Shown: piece after piece, positions 1 to 7,533 of the stretch
Layout: each line of letters opens with the position of its first letter
Numbering within the stretch: the stretch's first letter is position 1
DNA from: SZUA-22 sp963751695
GTDB lineage: Bacteria; Bacteroidota; Ignavibacteria; Ignavibacteriales; Melioribacteraceae
Direction: 5' to 3'
Assembly (NCBI GenBank): GCA_963751695.1
Contig: CAVVVP010000004.1
Coordinates: forward strand, 368,702 to 432,701
DNA: 64,000 nt
Position numbers and translations under genes: made by a program
The notes under the pieces: generated by a model
Seen by the model: only the letters and a program-made list of their open reading frames with translations
Databases searched by the model: none
Told to the model about the DNA's origin: nothing

Positions 1-1211
1 CCTGCAAATAATCCTGTAAGTAAACTAATCAATAGAATACTCGGTAATACATACCAGTTTTCAAAATAGCCTGCCTCCAATTGCTTTCCAGCAATATTAT
101 TAAAAGTGGGGAGTAAAATGACAATCAGTATTAAAGACAAGAGCATTGCAATGAATGTCAGCAAAATAGATTCAAAGAGAAACTGTTTTATTAGCTGACT
201 ACGATTCGAGCCAAGGACTTTTCTAATTCCTACTTCCAAACTTCTTCCTGCAGCACGTGCAGTAGAGAGGTTCATATAGTTAATGCATGCAATAACCACA
301 ATAAACAGCGCAAGCATAGAAAAAATATAAACGTACTTAATATCACTGTTTGGCTCAATCTCACCTTCAAGATGAGAATAAAGATGAATGTCAGTTAATG
401 GTTGGAGGAAGAAACCGATTTTATCTCCCGAGGCCTCATACTCTTCAAGAGATATGCCTAATCCGCGTTGTATATCCGGAGCAACGAATTTATTAATGAG
501 AGCAGGAAACTTTGCTTCTAGTTGTTCAGGCGATGCATTCTTTTGAAGTACGATATAGTTGTACATATAGTTATTAAGCCAGAATTGTTTCCAACTCCAA
601 TCCCACGAGGATAATGGTGATAACATTCCATAGTGAAAGTGAGAGTTTGGTTTTGGATTTTCAATTACCGCGGTTATTCTATAAGGTGTTTCATCCTCAA
701 ATGTAACAATTTGATTGATTGCCTCTGCTGTATTTTCAAAATATTTAAGTGCTACTTCCTCTGTTAGCACAAGAGTGTGGTCATCTTGCAGGGCGGTTTT
801 AGGATTACCATGAATTATTGGGATTGAGAATACATCAAAAAAATTAGAGTCTACCCAAAAGAATCCCTTCTCATTAAAAACCTTCTCCTCATATCTGACT
901 AGCATATTCGGAGTATAATTCATTCGGGTTGCATGCCGGACCTCAGGGTATTCTTCCAACAAAGTTTCGCTCATCATTGATGATGTGAGTGCAGAGTTCA
1001 TTTCCTGTTCTCCTACAACTCCTTTTACTCCTACGCGGTATATTTGGTCTGCATTGTCAAAGTGTTTATCATAACTTAGCTCATCCATTACGAAGAGTAT
1101 TATTAAAAAGCAGCAGGTAATTCCGATTGTTAAATCGGCAATATTAATGAATGTGTAACCTTTATATCGATTTAAATTCCTAAGGATGATTTTAAAGTAA
1201 TTATTCCACAT
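1..1211 (-). CDS. ABC transporter permease, FtsX/MacB type (C-terminus outside window)
   Basis: The minus strand reads openly from an ATG at 1211 to the window edge, about 403 codons. The start MWNNYFKIILRNLNRYKGYT, followed by a hydrophobic segment (ITCCFLIILFV), is the usual opening of Bacteroidota MacB-like permeases. A periplasmic MacB_PCD-type domain follows, and then FtsX-type membrane segments with the family signature INYMNLSTARAAGRSLEVGI at about residue 310. Such proteins are normally near 790 aa with two FtsX halves, so about half is visible. They act in the inner membrane with an ATPase partner, often as mechanotransmission or efflux systems. A TTGACA promoter lies about 90 bases upstream. 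The substrate cannot be read from sequence. Confidence 0.85.
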   Translation of the reverse strand, partial: MWNNYFKIILRNLNRYKGYTFINIADLTIGITCCFLIILFVMDELSYDKHFDNADQIYRVGVKGVVGEQEMNSALTSSMMSETLLEEYPEVRHATRMNYTPNMLVRYEEKVFNEKGFFWVDSNFFDVFSIPIIHGNPKTALQDDHTLVLTEEVALKYFENTAEAINQIVTFEDETPYRITAVIENPKPNSHFHYGMLSPLSSWDWSWKQFWLNNYMYNYIVLQKNASPEQLEAKFPALINKFVAPDIQRGLGISLEEYEASGDKIGFFLQPLTDIHLYSHLEGEIEPNSDIKYVYIFSMLALFIVVIACINYMNLSTARAAGRSLEVGIRKVLGSNRSQLIKQFLFESILLTFIAMLLSLILIVILLPTFNNIAGKQLEAGYFENWYVLPSILLISLLTGLFA

Positions 1212-1298
1212 TATAACCACTCTAATTTATTAAATAATTGAAATGTTTTAAATTACTGTAATATTGTAAGTTCTGTTTTACTTTCAAACATTGTTTAG

Positions 1299-1327
1299 AA
1301 TGTAAGGAAATATTTATGTGCTGTCAA
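1299..1327 (-). promoter_or_regulatory. sigma70-like promoter of the ABC permease
   Basis: On the minus strand TTGACA (1327-1322) is followed after exactly 17 bases by TACATT (1304-1299). The bases just upstream (GCTGTCAAT context and a decayed CGCTAACAGCAA dyad at about 1341-1352) match the upstream part of the promoters at 3677, 10402 and 18507, but the CCTCC stem-loop leader of those promoters is absent here. Confidence 0.5.
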
Positions 1328-1491
1328 TCATTATTGATCGCTAACAGCAAAGGATTAGTCTGTTGCTCAGCATGCCTTGAGACTTCCATAGAAGCGCTCT
1401 AAAGTAGTTCCTTTTGCTGTCTTAATGTGATAGCTTTTTGTTTTGCATCAGATTAAAATTTACTTGTAGATTTTAATAAATCACATTTTAA

Positions 1492-1529
1492 GGTGAGGAG
1501 GCTTTGGCTGGGACTTCTCACCTTTTTTT
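1492..1529 (+). terminator. AACTTGGCTGG-family hairpin, copy 1
   Basis: Arms GGTGAGGAG (1492-1500) and CTTCTCACC (1514-1522) enclose a loop containing TTTGGCTGGGA and are followed by seven T. Read on the plus strand this is a good intrinsic terminator. It abuts the stop codon of the minus-strand zinc ribbon gene. It belongs to the dispersed hairpin family of this window. Confidence 0.7.
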
Positions 1530-1695
1530 AACTCTTTTTTGATGTTACTGCCGTGAATGTTGAATAAATTCTTTTCACGTCTTTGCCACTACACTTTGGG
1601 CATATAGTTTTACTTTTCATCCCATATTGACTTATTGTTCTTCTGAGAGTAAATCTGTGTCTGCATCCACTGCAAACATATTCATAGTAAGGCAT
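1528..1695 (-). CDS. FmdB-type zinc ribbon protein, 55 aa
   Basis: A short reading frame starts MPYYEYVCSGC, the opening of FmdB-family regulatory zinc ribbons (MPxYEYxCxxC). The second half contributes CPKC, so the CxxC...CxxC metal site is complete. The tail is basic and rich in Ser/Thr. These proteins bind one zinc; their role is poorly known. The stop codon overlaps the T-tract of the hairpin at 1492-1529. The start is chosen from the family pattern; no strong ribosome binding site is visible. Confidence 0.75.
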   Translation of the reverse strand: MPYYEYVCSGCRHRFTLRRTISQYGMKSKTICPKCSGKDVKRIYSTFTAVTSKKS

Positions 1696-1759
1696 GTTTA
1701 AACTTACTGATTTTAAATTTAATTATTCTCTACTTTTTTATATTCCTTATCTGCTCCTA

Positions 1760-1789
1760 TTACTTCATCAACACCATCTTCTTAATGTA
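1760..1789 (-). pseudogene. relic of a T9SS sorting-domain 3' end
   Basis: Minus-strand codons read YIKKMVLMK then stop, the exact end of the sorting domains encoded at 2263, 3812 and 8377 (..ETKKMVLMK). The relic lies just past the stop codon of the gene at 1801-2223, which encodes no sorting domain itself. Confidence 0.6.
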
Positions 1790-1800
1790 TTCTCTTTAAT

Positions 1801-2223
1801 TTAATAAGCGACTTTCACATAGTCGGTATGATGCTTACCTAATCCATCATCTACCAAAGAATCAAACTTATTCCATATAGAATCTGCACCGAAATCCCCT
1901 ACGAAGCCACCGGAAGGAGGATAAATCCTATCCCTATCTTCAATACTCTCGAATGTTAAAATTATTGCATATTTGTTAGTACGAATACCTCTATCTCCTT
2001 TAGCCAAAGTTAATTTTTGCCCCTTCATGTTATCATAAATGGGAGCAAGTTCGTTCATAACAAATGTCTCAAACTCTTTCTCTTCTACACCCGGTTGTAG
2101 TGTTATATCATGAACACTAATAACTTCAGACTCTGCTACATCTTCCTTTTCAAAATTCTCCGTAAATGCCCCAATTAAAAAAATCAAAAATAGAGCAGCT
2201 ACAACAAATGATAGATTCTTCAT
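1801..2223 (-). CDS. exported dimeric alpha/beta-barrel-like protein
   Basis: This is a 140-residue protein with an N-terminal signal peptide or anchor (MKNLSFVVAALFLIFLIGAF). The mature part has a ferredoxin-like pattern: VISVHDITLQPG (strand), a helix FVMNELAPIYDN, YAIILTFES (strand), then a helix with WNKFDSLV. This resembles NIPSNAP/ABM-type dimeric barrels, but I cannot name the family firmly. AGGAG precedes the ATG by about 8 bases. A 3' relic of a T9SS domain follows the stop. Confidence 0.6.
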   Translation of the reverse strand: MKNLSFVVAALFLIFLIGAFTENFEKEDVAESEVISVHDITLQPGVEEKEFETFVMNELAPIYDNMKGQKLTLAKGDRGIRTNKYAIILTFESIEDRDRIYPPSGGFVGDFGADSIWNKFDSLVDDGLGKHHTDYVKVAY

Positions 2224-2262
2224 TACTTCTTTCTCCTAATTATAGTTATAGATTTATTCCCC

Positions 2263-3495
2263 CTACTTCATTAACACCATCTTCTTAGTCTCTACAAAAT
2301 CCCCAGCACTAATTCTATAGAAGAAAATTCCACTAGTTAAGTCTGTTGCATCAAACTCTACTTCGTAATTTCCAACTGGTTGTTCTTTATTGACTAGGGT
2401 TGATACTTCTCTACCCAAAACATCAAATACTTTGATAGTTACAAAGCTTTGATTCTGTATTGAGTAACTGATTGATGTACTTGGATTAAACGGATTAGGA
2501 TAATTTTGATACAGACTATAATCGTTTCTCTTGATTATGTTTTCTTTTACTTGGGTTGTTAATTCTAATGCATACACTTCGGAATATACAGTGGTAGCAC
2601 CAACTCCGCATCCACCAATAACATAAAGCCATCCGTCTACAACAGCCGATTGGCAAGAAAGACCTCCACGCTCTGCTGGTAATGGGGTTCCTATTTCCCA
2701 AGTATCAGTAATAGGATCATAAATCTCTACTATATTGTAACATTGATTTTGCGGGTATTTGTCTCCACCACCAATCACATAGATCTTTCCATCAACTACT
2801 CCAGCAGTAAGTCCCCATCTTGGTGTTGGCATTGGAGATTTCGTTGTCCATGTATCGGTTGCTGGGTCATATTCTTCTACTACCGAAGTTCCCACATCAG
2901 AAACGTCGCAACCTCCGATTGCATATATCTTTCCATTTACGGCACAGCAGGCAAGCATCCACCTCTTTGTTGGCATCGAAGTCTTATATGCCCAGCTATC
3001 AGCAATGGGATCATATTCTTCTACTGTACTTTTATGTATGCCGGGCCATCCCGATGCTCCTCCAATTGCATAGATTTTACCTTTGACTGTGCATGATCCA
3101 TGACCCCATCGACGTGTTAGTAATGAAGCTTTCTCTATCCAAGTGTCATTTATAGGATTATATTTTTCTACCATGCCTTTAGTGAATGGATTATATCCTC
3201 CAATTGAATAAATTTCCCCATCTACCACACTACTTGATAAATATCCCCTGTTAGTCGGCATTTTTGCCTTTCTAACCCATCTATCAGTCATCGGATCGTA
3301 TTCTTCTAAGGTACTTAATGTTTGGACACCCTCAGAACCTCCAATTGCATAAATTTTTCCATCAACTGATGTAATAGAGAGAACACTCCTTGGTGTAGGC
3401 ATACTTGTTTTTTGACTCCACTGTGGATACAAAAAGCTGCTTGTTAAAAAAAACAAAATAATTGAATAAACGAAATGATAACTATTTATTTTCAT
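2263..3495 (-). CDS. Kelch-repeat protein with T9SS sorting domain
   Basis: This is an exported beta-propeller of about 410 aa. A signal peptide (ending near SSFLYPQ) is followed by six kelch repeats of about 48 residues, each with a DGKIYAIGG strand, an EEYDP turn and a W-x-K-x-x-MPT-x-R closing motif. The last 80 residues form a type A sorting domain (NYPNPFNPST, VKVFDVLGREV-type core, end KKMVLMK). Such proteins cross the outer membrane through the type IX system and are anchored or released. I start at the ATG at 3495 because GGAGG lies 5 bases upstream; an in-frame ATG 12 bases earlier has no such site. The gene has its own promoter and a structured leader (3594-3705). The ligand is unknown. 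Confidence 0.85.
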   Translation of the reverse strand: MKINSYHFVYSIILFFLTSSFLYPQWSQKTSMPTPRSVLSITSVDGKIYAIGGSEGVQTLSTLEEYDPMTDRWVRKAKMPTNRGYLSSSVVDGEIYSIGGYNPFTKGMVEKYNPINDTWIEKASLLTRRWGHGSCTVKGKIYAIGGASGWPGIHKSTVEEYDPIADSWAYKTSMPTKRWMLACCAVNGKIYAIGGCDVSDVGTSVVEEYDPATDTWTTKSPMPTPRWGLTAGVVDGKIYVIGGGDKYPQNQCYNIVEIYDPITDTWEIGTPLPAERGGLSCQSAVVDGWLYVIGGCGVGATTVYSEVYALELTTQVKENIIKRNDYSLYQNYPNPFNPSTSISYSIQNQSFVTIKVFDVLGREVSTLVNKEQPVGNYEVEFDATDLTSGIFFYRISAGDFVETKKMVLMK

Positions 3496-3593
3496 CTGTC
3501 CCTCCAAGTTTGATAAACTAAAATTATATCTGTTGAAACTTCACCAGCCACGAATCTATTAAAATCGATAAATGCCTTATAGATACAATATTA

Positions 3594-3670
3594 CCTTGGG
3601 AGAAGCCCAATAGTTAGGGGAGAGAAAGTTCAATACAGCAATACAGAACGTTTCCCTCAAGGAGGATTAT
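3594..3670 (-). promoter_or_regulatory. 5'-terminal leader stem-loop, copy A
   Basis: The predicted transcript (start near 3670) begins with CCTCCTTGAGG. CCTTGAGGGAA (3662-3652) can pair with TTCTCCCAAGG (3604-3594) with one A-C mismatch and one G-U. Inside, GGAAACGTT can pair with AACTTTCTC. The CCTCC at the 5' end is complementary to the gene's own GGAGG ribosome binding site at about 3504. The same element occurs at 5220, 10321, 14775 and 18426. Confidence 0.6.
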
Positions 3671-3676
3671 AAAGAC

Positions 3677-3729
3677 AACTTAAGGAAAATTATCAGCGCT
3701 GTCAATTACTTTTAAGTTGCTAGTAGCAA
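3677..3729 (-). promoter_or_regulatory. promoter with upstream dyad for the kelch gene
   Basis: The minus strand shows TTGACA (3705-3700), a 17-base spacer and TAAGTT (3682-3677). A 13-base dyad TTGCTAGTAGCAA (3717-3729) is centred 18 bases upstream of the -35 box, as in the copy at 10442, which suggests a shared regulator binding site. Confidence 0.6.
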
Positions 3730-3740
3730 GTGATTATTAA

Positions 3741-3758
3741 GCCCGCCAAATGGCGGGC
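3741..3758 (-). terminator. hairpin after the YTYDENNN-repeat gene
   Basis: Perfect arms GCCCGCCA (3741-3748) and TGGCGGGC (3751-3758) lie 53 bases past the stop of the gene at 3812. On the minus strand the hairpin is followed by TTAATAAT, a weak U-tract. Confidence 0.55.
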
Positions 3759-3811
3759 CATATAGTATCTAATTGAGTAGTTGACCACTCACTAAATCAA
3801 CTACTATTTAT

Positions 3812-5185
3812 TTAGCGGAGTAAAGCCATCTTCTTTGTTTCTACAAAATCACCAGCCATAATCTTGTAAAAATAAACTCCGCTTGAATTGTTTTCTGCAT
3901 TCCAACTAACTTCGTAGTGACCAATGGATTTTTCTTCGTTCACAATTTCAGCAACCTCTCTTCCCAATACATCAAATACTTTTAGTGAAACATAACTTTG
4001 AGAGGGGATTGAGTATTTGATTGTAGTGTTTGGGTTAAATGGGTTGGGATAATTATTTGATAGCATATAAGTAATATTTTCATTGTTATCTAGCTCAATT
4101 CCAGTTTTAGTTATGTATGTGTATACAGCTCTATTATCATTACGCCATTCAGTAGTCCACCATTGAGATAATTCTTCAATCAAATTATTATTCTCATCGT
4201 AGGTATATGTATTTATTGCAGCATCCTCCCAATTAGAATCTTTCCAGTTTTGGTGTAAGTCTTCAATCATATTATTATTGCTGTCATATATGTATGTATG
4301 TCTACTTCCATCTAGCCACTCTGAATTATGCCAATACTGATATATATCTTCAATCATATTATTATTTTCACTATACATGTATTTGTTTCTAGACATGTCT
4401 TCCCAATATGAGCCAATCCAGTATTGATATAAGAAACTAATTTTATTATTCTCAACATAGTCGTATGTATACTTACGGACATCCACCCAATTTGAACCAT
4501 TCCAACTTTGAGATAATTCTTCAATCAAATTATTGTTTTCGTCATAGGCATATGCATTTATTGAATAATTCTCCCAACCAGAGCCATCCCAGAATTGATA
4601 TAAATATTCAATCAAATTAATATCCTCATCATAGGTTAGACTTTGCTTTCCTACAGTTGTCCAATTAAGACTATCCATTTTCTGAGATAACGATTCAATC
4701 CAATTATTATTCTCGTCATAAGTATATTCATATCTCCATCCATCTACCCAATCAGCACCATCCCAATTTTGAGATAACGATTCAATCCAATTATTGTTCT
4801 CATCATATATACGGGTAGACTTTCTATTACCCACCCAACTAGCATCATCCCAATTTTGAGATAATAATTCAATTAAATTATCATCCCCATAATAGGTATA
4901 GCTATCCTTATTTCTATTCACAAATTCAGAACCATTCCAACTTTGCCATATATATTCTTCTAAAAGAAATCCATTATCTAGAACGGTTTTATTTACTTTT
5001 GTTTCAGATTCTCTATTTTGAAAATTGAATGATTCTAGTGGATACTTGATTTGCTCTGGTGAATTCGAACTTTGGTTTATTCTTTCTTTCAGAAAATCTC
5101 TATGATTAATTTTATCTTGTTTATCATTCTGAGATAGGACTTGTGAGCAGAGAAAAAACAAAATAACTACTAAAGCTGTTCTCAT
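3812..5185 (-). CDS. exported YTYDENNN-repeat protein with T9SS sorting domain
   Basis: This is a secreted protein of about 457 aa. A signal peptide (TALVVILFFLCSQVLSQ) is followed by about ten tandem repeats of 28-30 residues with pattern YTYDENNNxIExLSQxWxxSxW, and then an 80-residue type A sorting domain (NYPNPFNPNTT, VFDVLGREV, end KKMALLR). The aromatic, Asn-rich repeats vaguely recall YD/RHS repeats, but I assign no function. The ATG at 5185 is used because GGAGG lies 5 bases upstream; an in-frame ATG at 5197 overlaps that site. Promoter and leader copy B lie directly upstream. The repeats are also visible at DNA level (about 4130-4960), so copy number could vary by recombination. Confidence 0.8.
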   Translation of the reverse strand: MRTALVVILFFLCSQVLSQNDKQDKINHRDFLKERINQSSNSPEQIKYPLESFNFQNRESETKVNKTVLDNGFLLEEYIWQSWNGSEFVNRNKDSYTYYGDDNLIELLSQNWDDASWVGNRKSTRIYDENNNWIESLSQNWDGADWVDGWRYEYTYDENNNWIESLSQKMDSLNWTTVGKQSLTYDEDINLIEYLYQFWDGSGWENYSINAYAYDENNNLIEELSQSWNGSNWVDVRKYTYDYVENNKISFLYQYWIGSYWEDMSRNKYMYSENNNMIEDIYQYWHNSEWLDGSRHTYIYDSNNNMIEDLHQNWKDSNWEDAAINTYTYDENNNLIEELSQWWTTEWRNDNRAVYTYITKTGIELDNNENITYMLSNNYPNPFNPNTTIKYSIPSQSYVSLKVFDVLGREVAEIVNEEKSIGHYEVSWNAENNSSGVYFYKIMAGDFVETKKMALLR

Positions 5186-5219
5186 TGTTTCCTCCATCGT
5201 ATTTTTGTTTTAGAAGATA

Positions 5220-5292
5220 CCTTGGAAGAAACTCAATTGCTGTTAGAAGAGAATGTTCAGTCAATACTCAGAACGTTTCCCTCAAGGAGGAA
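5220..5292 (-). promoter_or_regulatory. 5'-terminal leader stem-loop, copy B
   Basis: Arms CCTTGAGGGAA (5287-5277) and TTCTTCCAAGG (5230-5220) pair with the same A-C mismatch as copy A and two G-U pairs. TTCCTCC at the predicted 5' end is complementary over 7 bases to GGAGGAA, the ribosome binding site of the gene that starts at 5185. The stem ends only about 35 bases before the ATG. Confidence 0.6.
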
Positions 5293-5298
5293 TACTAT

Positions 5299-5327
5299 AA
5301 CTTAAGGAAAGGTTTGGGTTGAATCAA
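5299..5327 (-). promoter_or_regulatory. promoter of the YTYDENNN-repeat gene
   Basis: The minus strand shows TTGATT (5327-5322), a 17-base spacer and TAAGTT (5304-5299). The upstream dyad is decayed here (GGCACTAGCACTA, about 5334-5346). Confidence 0.5.
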
Positions 5328-5509
5328 ATTAATTCTAGTGCTAGTGCCAAAGTTTGTTTCATATACTATATCATTTCTATCTGTTGATTCTTAGTGCTTA
5401 TCATATGCGATGCTTCTAAATTAAAGACAAAGGTTTAGTGCTTAAGAATTAACCTTTGCTTTGGATTGAGGCTGAGTTAGTTTGTTTGGAGTTAGTAAAC
5501 TTCCAGAAC

Positions 5510-5641
5510 TTATAATAAATCTAGTAATAGAATTGCAATTAATAAAATTATTATTGCCCCTAAAAAGAGTAATACTAATATCACTTTTTTGTTTGTTCCG
5601 TAATCCCCGAAACATTGTATGATAAAATGATAGATTTTCAC
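5510..5641 (-). CDS. possible 43-aa membrane peptide
   Basis: From a GTG at 5641 the minus strand encodes a short peptide with a charged start (TNKK) and one strongly hydrophobic segment (VILVLLFLGAIIILLIAILL). AGGAG is present but only 2 bases from the GTG, too close for normal use. It may be a real single-span peptide or chance in AT-rich DNA. Confidence 0.25.
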   Translation of the reverse strand: MKIYHFIIQCFGDYGTNKKVILVLLFLGAIIILLIAILLLDLL

Positions 5642-5686
5642 TCTCCTTGCACAGGAGAATCCATACTAGAAGGATGAGGTCTAGGG

Positions 5687-5884
5687 GTGGAAAATTTTTC
5701 TGCAGAGCTCTTTAACAATCTAAAGGTTTGGGGGCATGGAGGTGACGCATTAGGATACGCTGCTGCTTGCGGTTATCTTCCAGATTACAATATTTGTTTT
5801 GCTATTATGGATAATACTCAAGTTGGTGAATCAATGTTTGTGATTAATGATTTACTATCAATTATTCTTGATAACAATAGCTAG
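5687..5884 (+). pseudogene. C-terminal fragment of a serine beta-lactamase-like hydrolase
   Basis: The 65 residues contain VWGHGGDALGYAAACGYLPD followed by YNICFAIMDNTQ. This is the end of a class C beta-lactamase/D-alanyl-esterase fold, where HGG corresponds to the KTG-type triad. The SxxK and YxN parts are absent and nothing upstream restores them, so this is a truncated remnant. There is no signal peptide and no clear ribosome binding site. Confidence 0.6.
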
Positions 5885-5935
5885 TCATCTCTTTGAGATT
5901 TTTCTTTTAGAGAGGATAAGTAGATTAACTGGTTT

Positions 5936-5986
5936 GATTGCTTAAGGCGGGAAGTTCCAGCCAAGTTCTACCCGCCTTAAGCAATC
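5936..5986 (-). terminator. AACTTGGCTGG-family hairpin, reverse copy with 16-bp stem
   Basis: Perfect 16-base arms GATTGCTTAAGGCGGG (5936-5951) and their complement (5971-5986) lie between the pseudogene and the convergent ytxH-like gene, overlapping its stop codon. The loop reads AACTTGGCTGGAA on the minus strand, so this copy is inverted relative to the others. Neither side has a T-tract. Confidence 0.6.
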
Positions 5987-6369
5987 TCATTTAAGGCGGT
6001 TATCAAACGCTCTCTTTCTTTTTTAAGTTTTTCTTTTAAATTATGAACCGCATTTCCGGCCTTATTTTTAGCTTCATTAAGGAGCTTCTCCGCCTCATTT
6101 AAGAGATTATCAACTTTTTTCTTAGTCTCTGCGTCTATTTCTTTGGATTTTGTTTTGACTTCGTGCACTAATTGTGAAATTTTATCCTTTGATTTTACTA
6201 AATATTGGTCAACATCTTCAATAAAATCGGTTGACTTGATCTTAAAATCTCTTTGTAAATCTTTTCCAGATTTTGGTGCGAACAATAGCGTAATAATTGA
6301 CCCAACCGAAGCCCCAGCTATTATTCCGAATAATATTCCTTTAGTGATACTGTTCTTTTCGTTATGCAC
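5977..6369 (-). CDS. YtxH-domain protein
   Basis: This is a 130-residue protein with the YtxH opening: a short polar start, a glycine-rich membrane segment (ILFGIIAGASVGSIITLLFA), the PKSG-K motif at about residues 32-36, and a long charged amphipathic helix rich in Lys/Glu. Family members are membrane-anchored general-stress proteins of unknown mechanism. The DUF5670-like gene upstream (6408-6557) has the same orientation and is a typical stress-gene neighbour. The stop codon lies within the stem of the hairpin at 5936-5986. Confidence 0.85.
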   Translation of the reverse strand: MHNEKNSITKGILFGIIAGASVGSIITLLFAPKSGKDLQRDFKIKSTDFIEDVDQYLVKSKDKISQLVHEVKTKSKEIDAETKKKVDNLLNEAEKLLNEAKNKAGNAVHNLKEKLKKERERLITALNEIA

Positions 6370-6407
6370 AATAAACTCCTTTTAATTTTTAATGTTATTA
6401 AAATAAT

Positions 6408-6557
6408 TTAATTTGTTTGTCGTCCACCAATAAAGTTTACCAAAACAATTATAATTGCAACTATAAGCAGAACGTGAACTATACCACCCCAATCGTATCC
6501 GGTGAGCAAACCTAAAAGCCACAAAACTATTAACACCGCTGCTATAGTGTATAACAC
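6408..6557 (-). CDS. lmo0937/DUF5670-type small membrane protein
   Basis: This 49-residue protein starts with GTG and reads VLYTIAAVLIVLWLLGLLTG, then YDWGGIVHVLLIVAIIIVLV and a short polar tail. Two membrane spans around a GG-hinge match the lmo0937/DUF5670 family. GAGG lies 6 bases before the GTG. It is probably cotranscribed with the ytxH-like gene. Confidence 0.75.
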   Translation of the reverse strand: MLYTIAAVLIVLWLLGLLTGYDWGGIVHVLLIVAIIIVLVNFIGGRQTN

Positions 6558-6707
6558 AGTAACCTCATTTGATTAAAACATTATTTATATTTTTCTATGT
6601 TTATATTTATGCAGAGAAATGAAGTAATTCAATCGAGCAAAGGGATGAAAAAGGAACTACATCTTTTAGATAAGTTGGTTTAATTTTAACCGCTCATTCG
6701 ATTACTC

Positions 6708-6735
6708 TTGACAAGATTATTGATAAGATTATTCT
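6708..6735 (+). promoter_or_regulatory. possible promoter of the VanZ-like gene
   Basis: TTGACA (6708-6713) is followed after 16 bases by TATTCT (6730-6735), about 80 bases before the ATG at 6815. No other signal supports it. Confidence 0.3.
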
Positions 6736-6814
6736 CAACAAAAACACCTATTCAACGTCTAATGAAGTATCCAAACCCAGAGTTATTATTCAACAATTCA
6801 TATCGGGAAAACCA

Positions 6815-7252
6815 ATGGGTAAATCAAATAATTTCTTTACGGACAAAATAAGCTTCAAAACTATTGACACATTTCGAATTACTTACTTTGTAGTATTCAT
6901 ATTAACATTTGTTCTAACAGAGATAGGGAGATATGTTTATAGACCATATATCTATAGCAATAACATTGGTGACTTTGGTATTGCTGATTCAATTGGTAAC
7001 TCTGGAGGGATTATTGTGCAAATATTCTTTGGCTTAACTATATTAAACCCACCCAAGAGCAAAGCATTCAGACTGATTATTTTTCTAACATTTGGTTATG
7101 TTGTTTATGAAATACTTCAACCTCTCCTACCAAAAGGGACGTTTGATTGGCTTGACATATATGGTACTTTAATCGGTGGAGCGTTAGGCTCAATTATTTT
7201 TTTTATAGTTCATTTAGTTGTAAGGGATAATCGTATTATACACAGATTTTAA
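6815..7252 (+). CDS. VanZ-like membrane protein
   Basis: This is a 145-residue protein with four membrane segments (about residues 20-40, 65-82, 88-105, 118-138). VanZ-like features are visible: conserved E and R after helix 1 (TEIGRYVYRP), the E-x-x-Q-P motif (YEILQPLLPKGTFD) and a D-x-x-x-T-x-x-G-G block (DIYGTLIGGALGS). VanZ-like proteins are inner-membrane proteins of uncertain function, linked to glycopeptide or phosphate phenotypes. The ATG at 6815 is the first in frame; the ribosome binding site is weak. A terminator follows at 7306-7341. Confidence 0.65.
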   Translation: MGKSNNFFTDKISFKTIDTFRITYFVVFILTFVLTEIGRYVYRPYIYSNNIGDFGIADSIGNSGGIIVQIFFGLTILNPPKSKAFRLIIFLTFGYVVYEILQPLLPKGTFDWLDIYGTLIGGALGSIIFFIVHLVVRDNRIIHRF

Positions 7253-7305
7253 GTACACTTTTAAAATTTATTCTAGAATTCATGAGCTGCTCCCACAATC
7301 AACCC

Positions 7306-7341
7306 CACGCCCATCTTTTCACGACCTATGGGGTGCTTTTT
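7306..7341 (+). terminator. terminator of the VanZ-like gene
   Basis: CAC(g)CCCAT (7306-7314) pairs with ATGGGGTG (7328-7335) and is followed by CTTTTT. A near copy with a differently placed bulge occurs at 14958-14992, so the terminator is part of a larger duplicated stretch. Confidence 0.65.
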
Positions 7342-7367
7342 CGTTGAGATTTTTAGTTGAAATGAAT

Positions 7368-7383
7368 TGTGATTAACCTCACA
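7368..7383. promoter_or_regulatory. CRP/FNR-type palindrome TGTGATTAACCTCACA
   Basis: This is a perfect TGTGA-N6-TCACA site. Its centre lies 64.5 bases left of the first base of the hairpin at 7440, exactly as at 11215. Between them a -35/-10-like pair (TTAACA-17-TACGAA or TTGATT-16-TATTTA) faces the hairpin. This is a class I CRP-dependent promoter geometry by inference. Confidence 0.6.
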
Positions 7384-7439
7384 ACTAGATTTGATTGGTT
7401 AACATATATTTTGATTGACAGTACGAACAATCTATTTAA

Positions 7440-7476
7440 GGTGAGAAGAACTTGGCTGGGACTTCTCACCTTTTTT
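7440..7476 (+). terminator. AACTTGGCTGG-family hairpin, copy 2
   Basis: Arms GGTGAGAAG (7440-7448) and CTTCTCACC (7462-7470) pair perfectly around AACTTGGCTGGGA and six T follow. It lies past the stop of the minus-strand crotonase-like gene and reads as a terminator on the plus strand. Confidence 0.75.
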
Positions 7477-7533
7477 ATTTTGCTTTAATTTAGTCGCTCT
7501 CTCTTTGTTCAGCCCCTCTAACATCCTACAAGC

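Noticed and set aside
2516..2701. 61-residue minus-strand frame inside the kelch gene
   Set aside because: It overlaps the kelch protein in another frame and has no family features or ribosome binding site.
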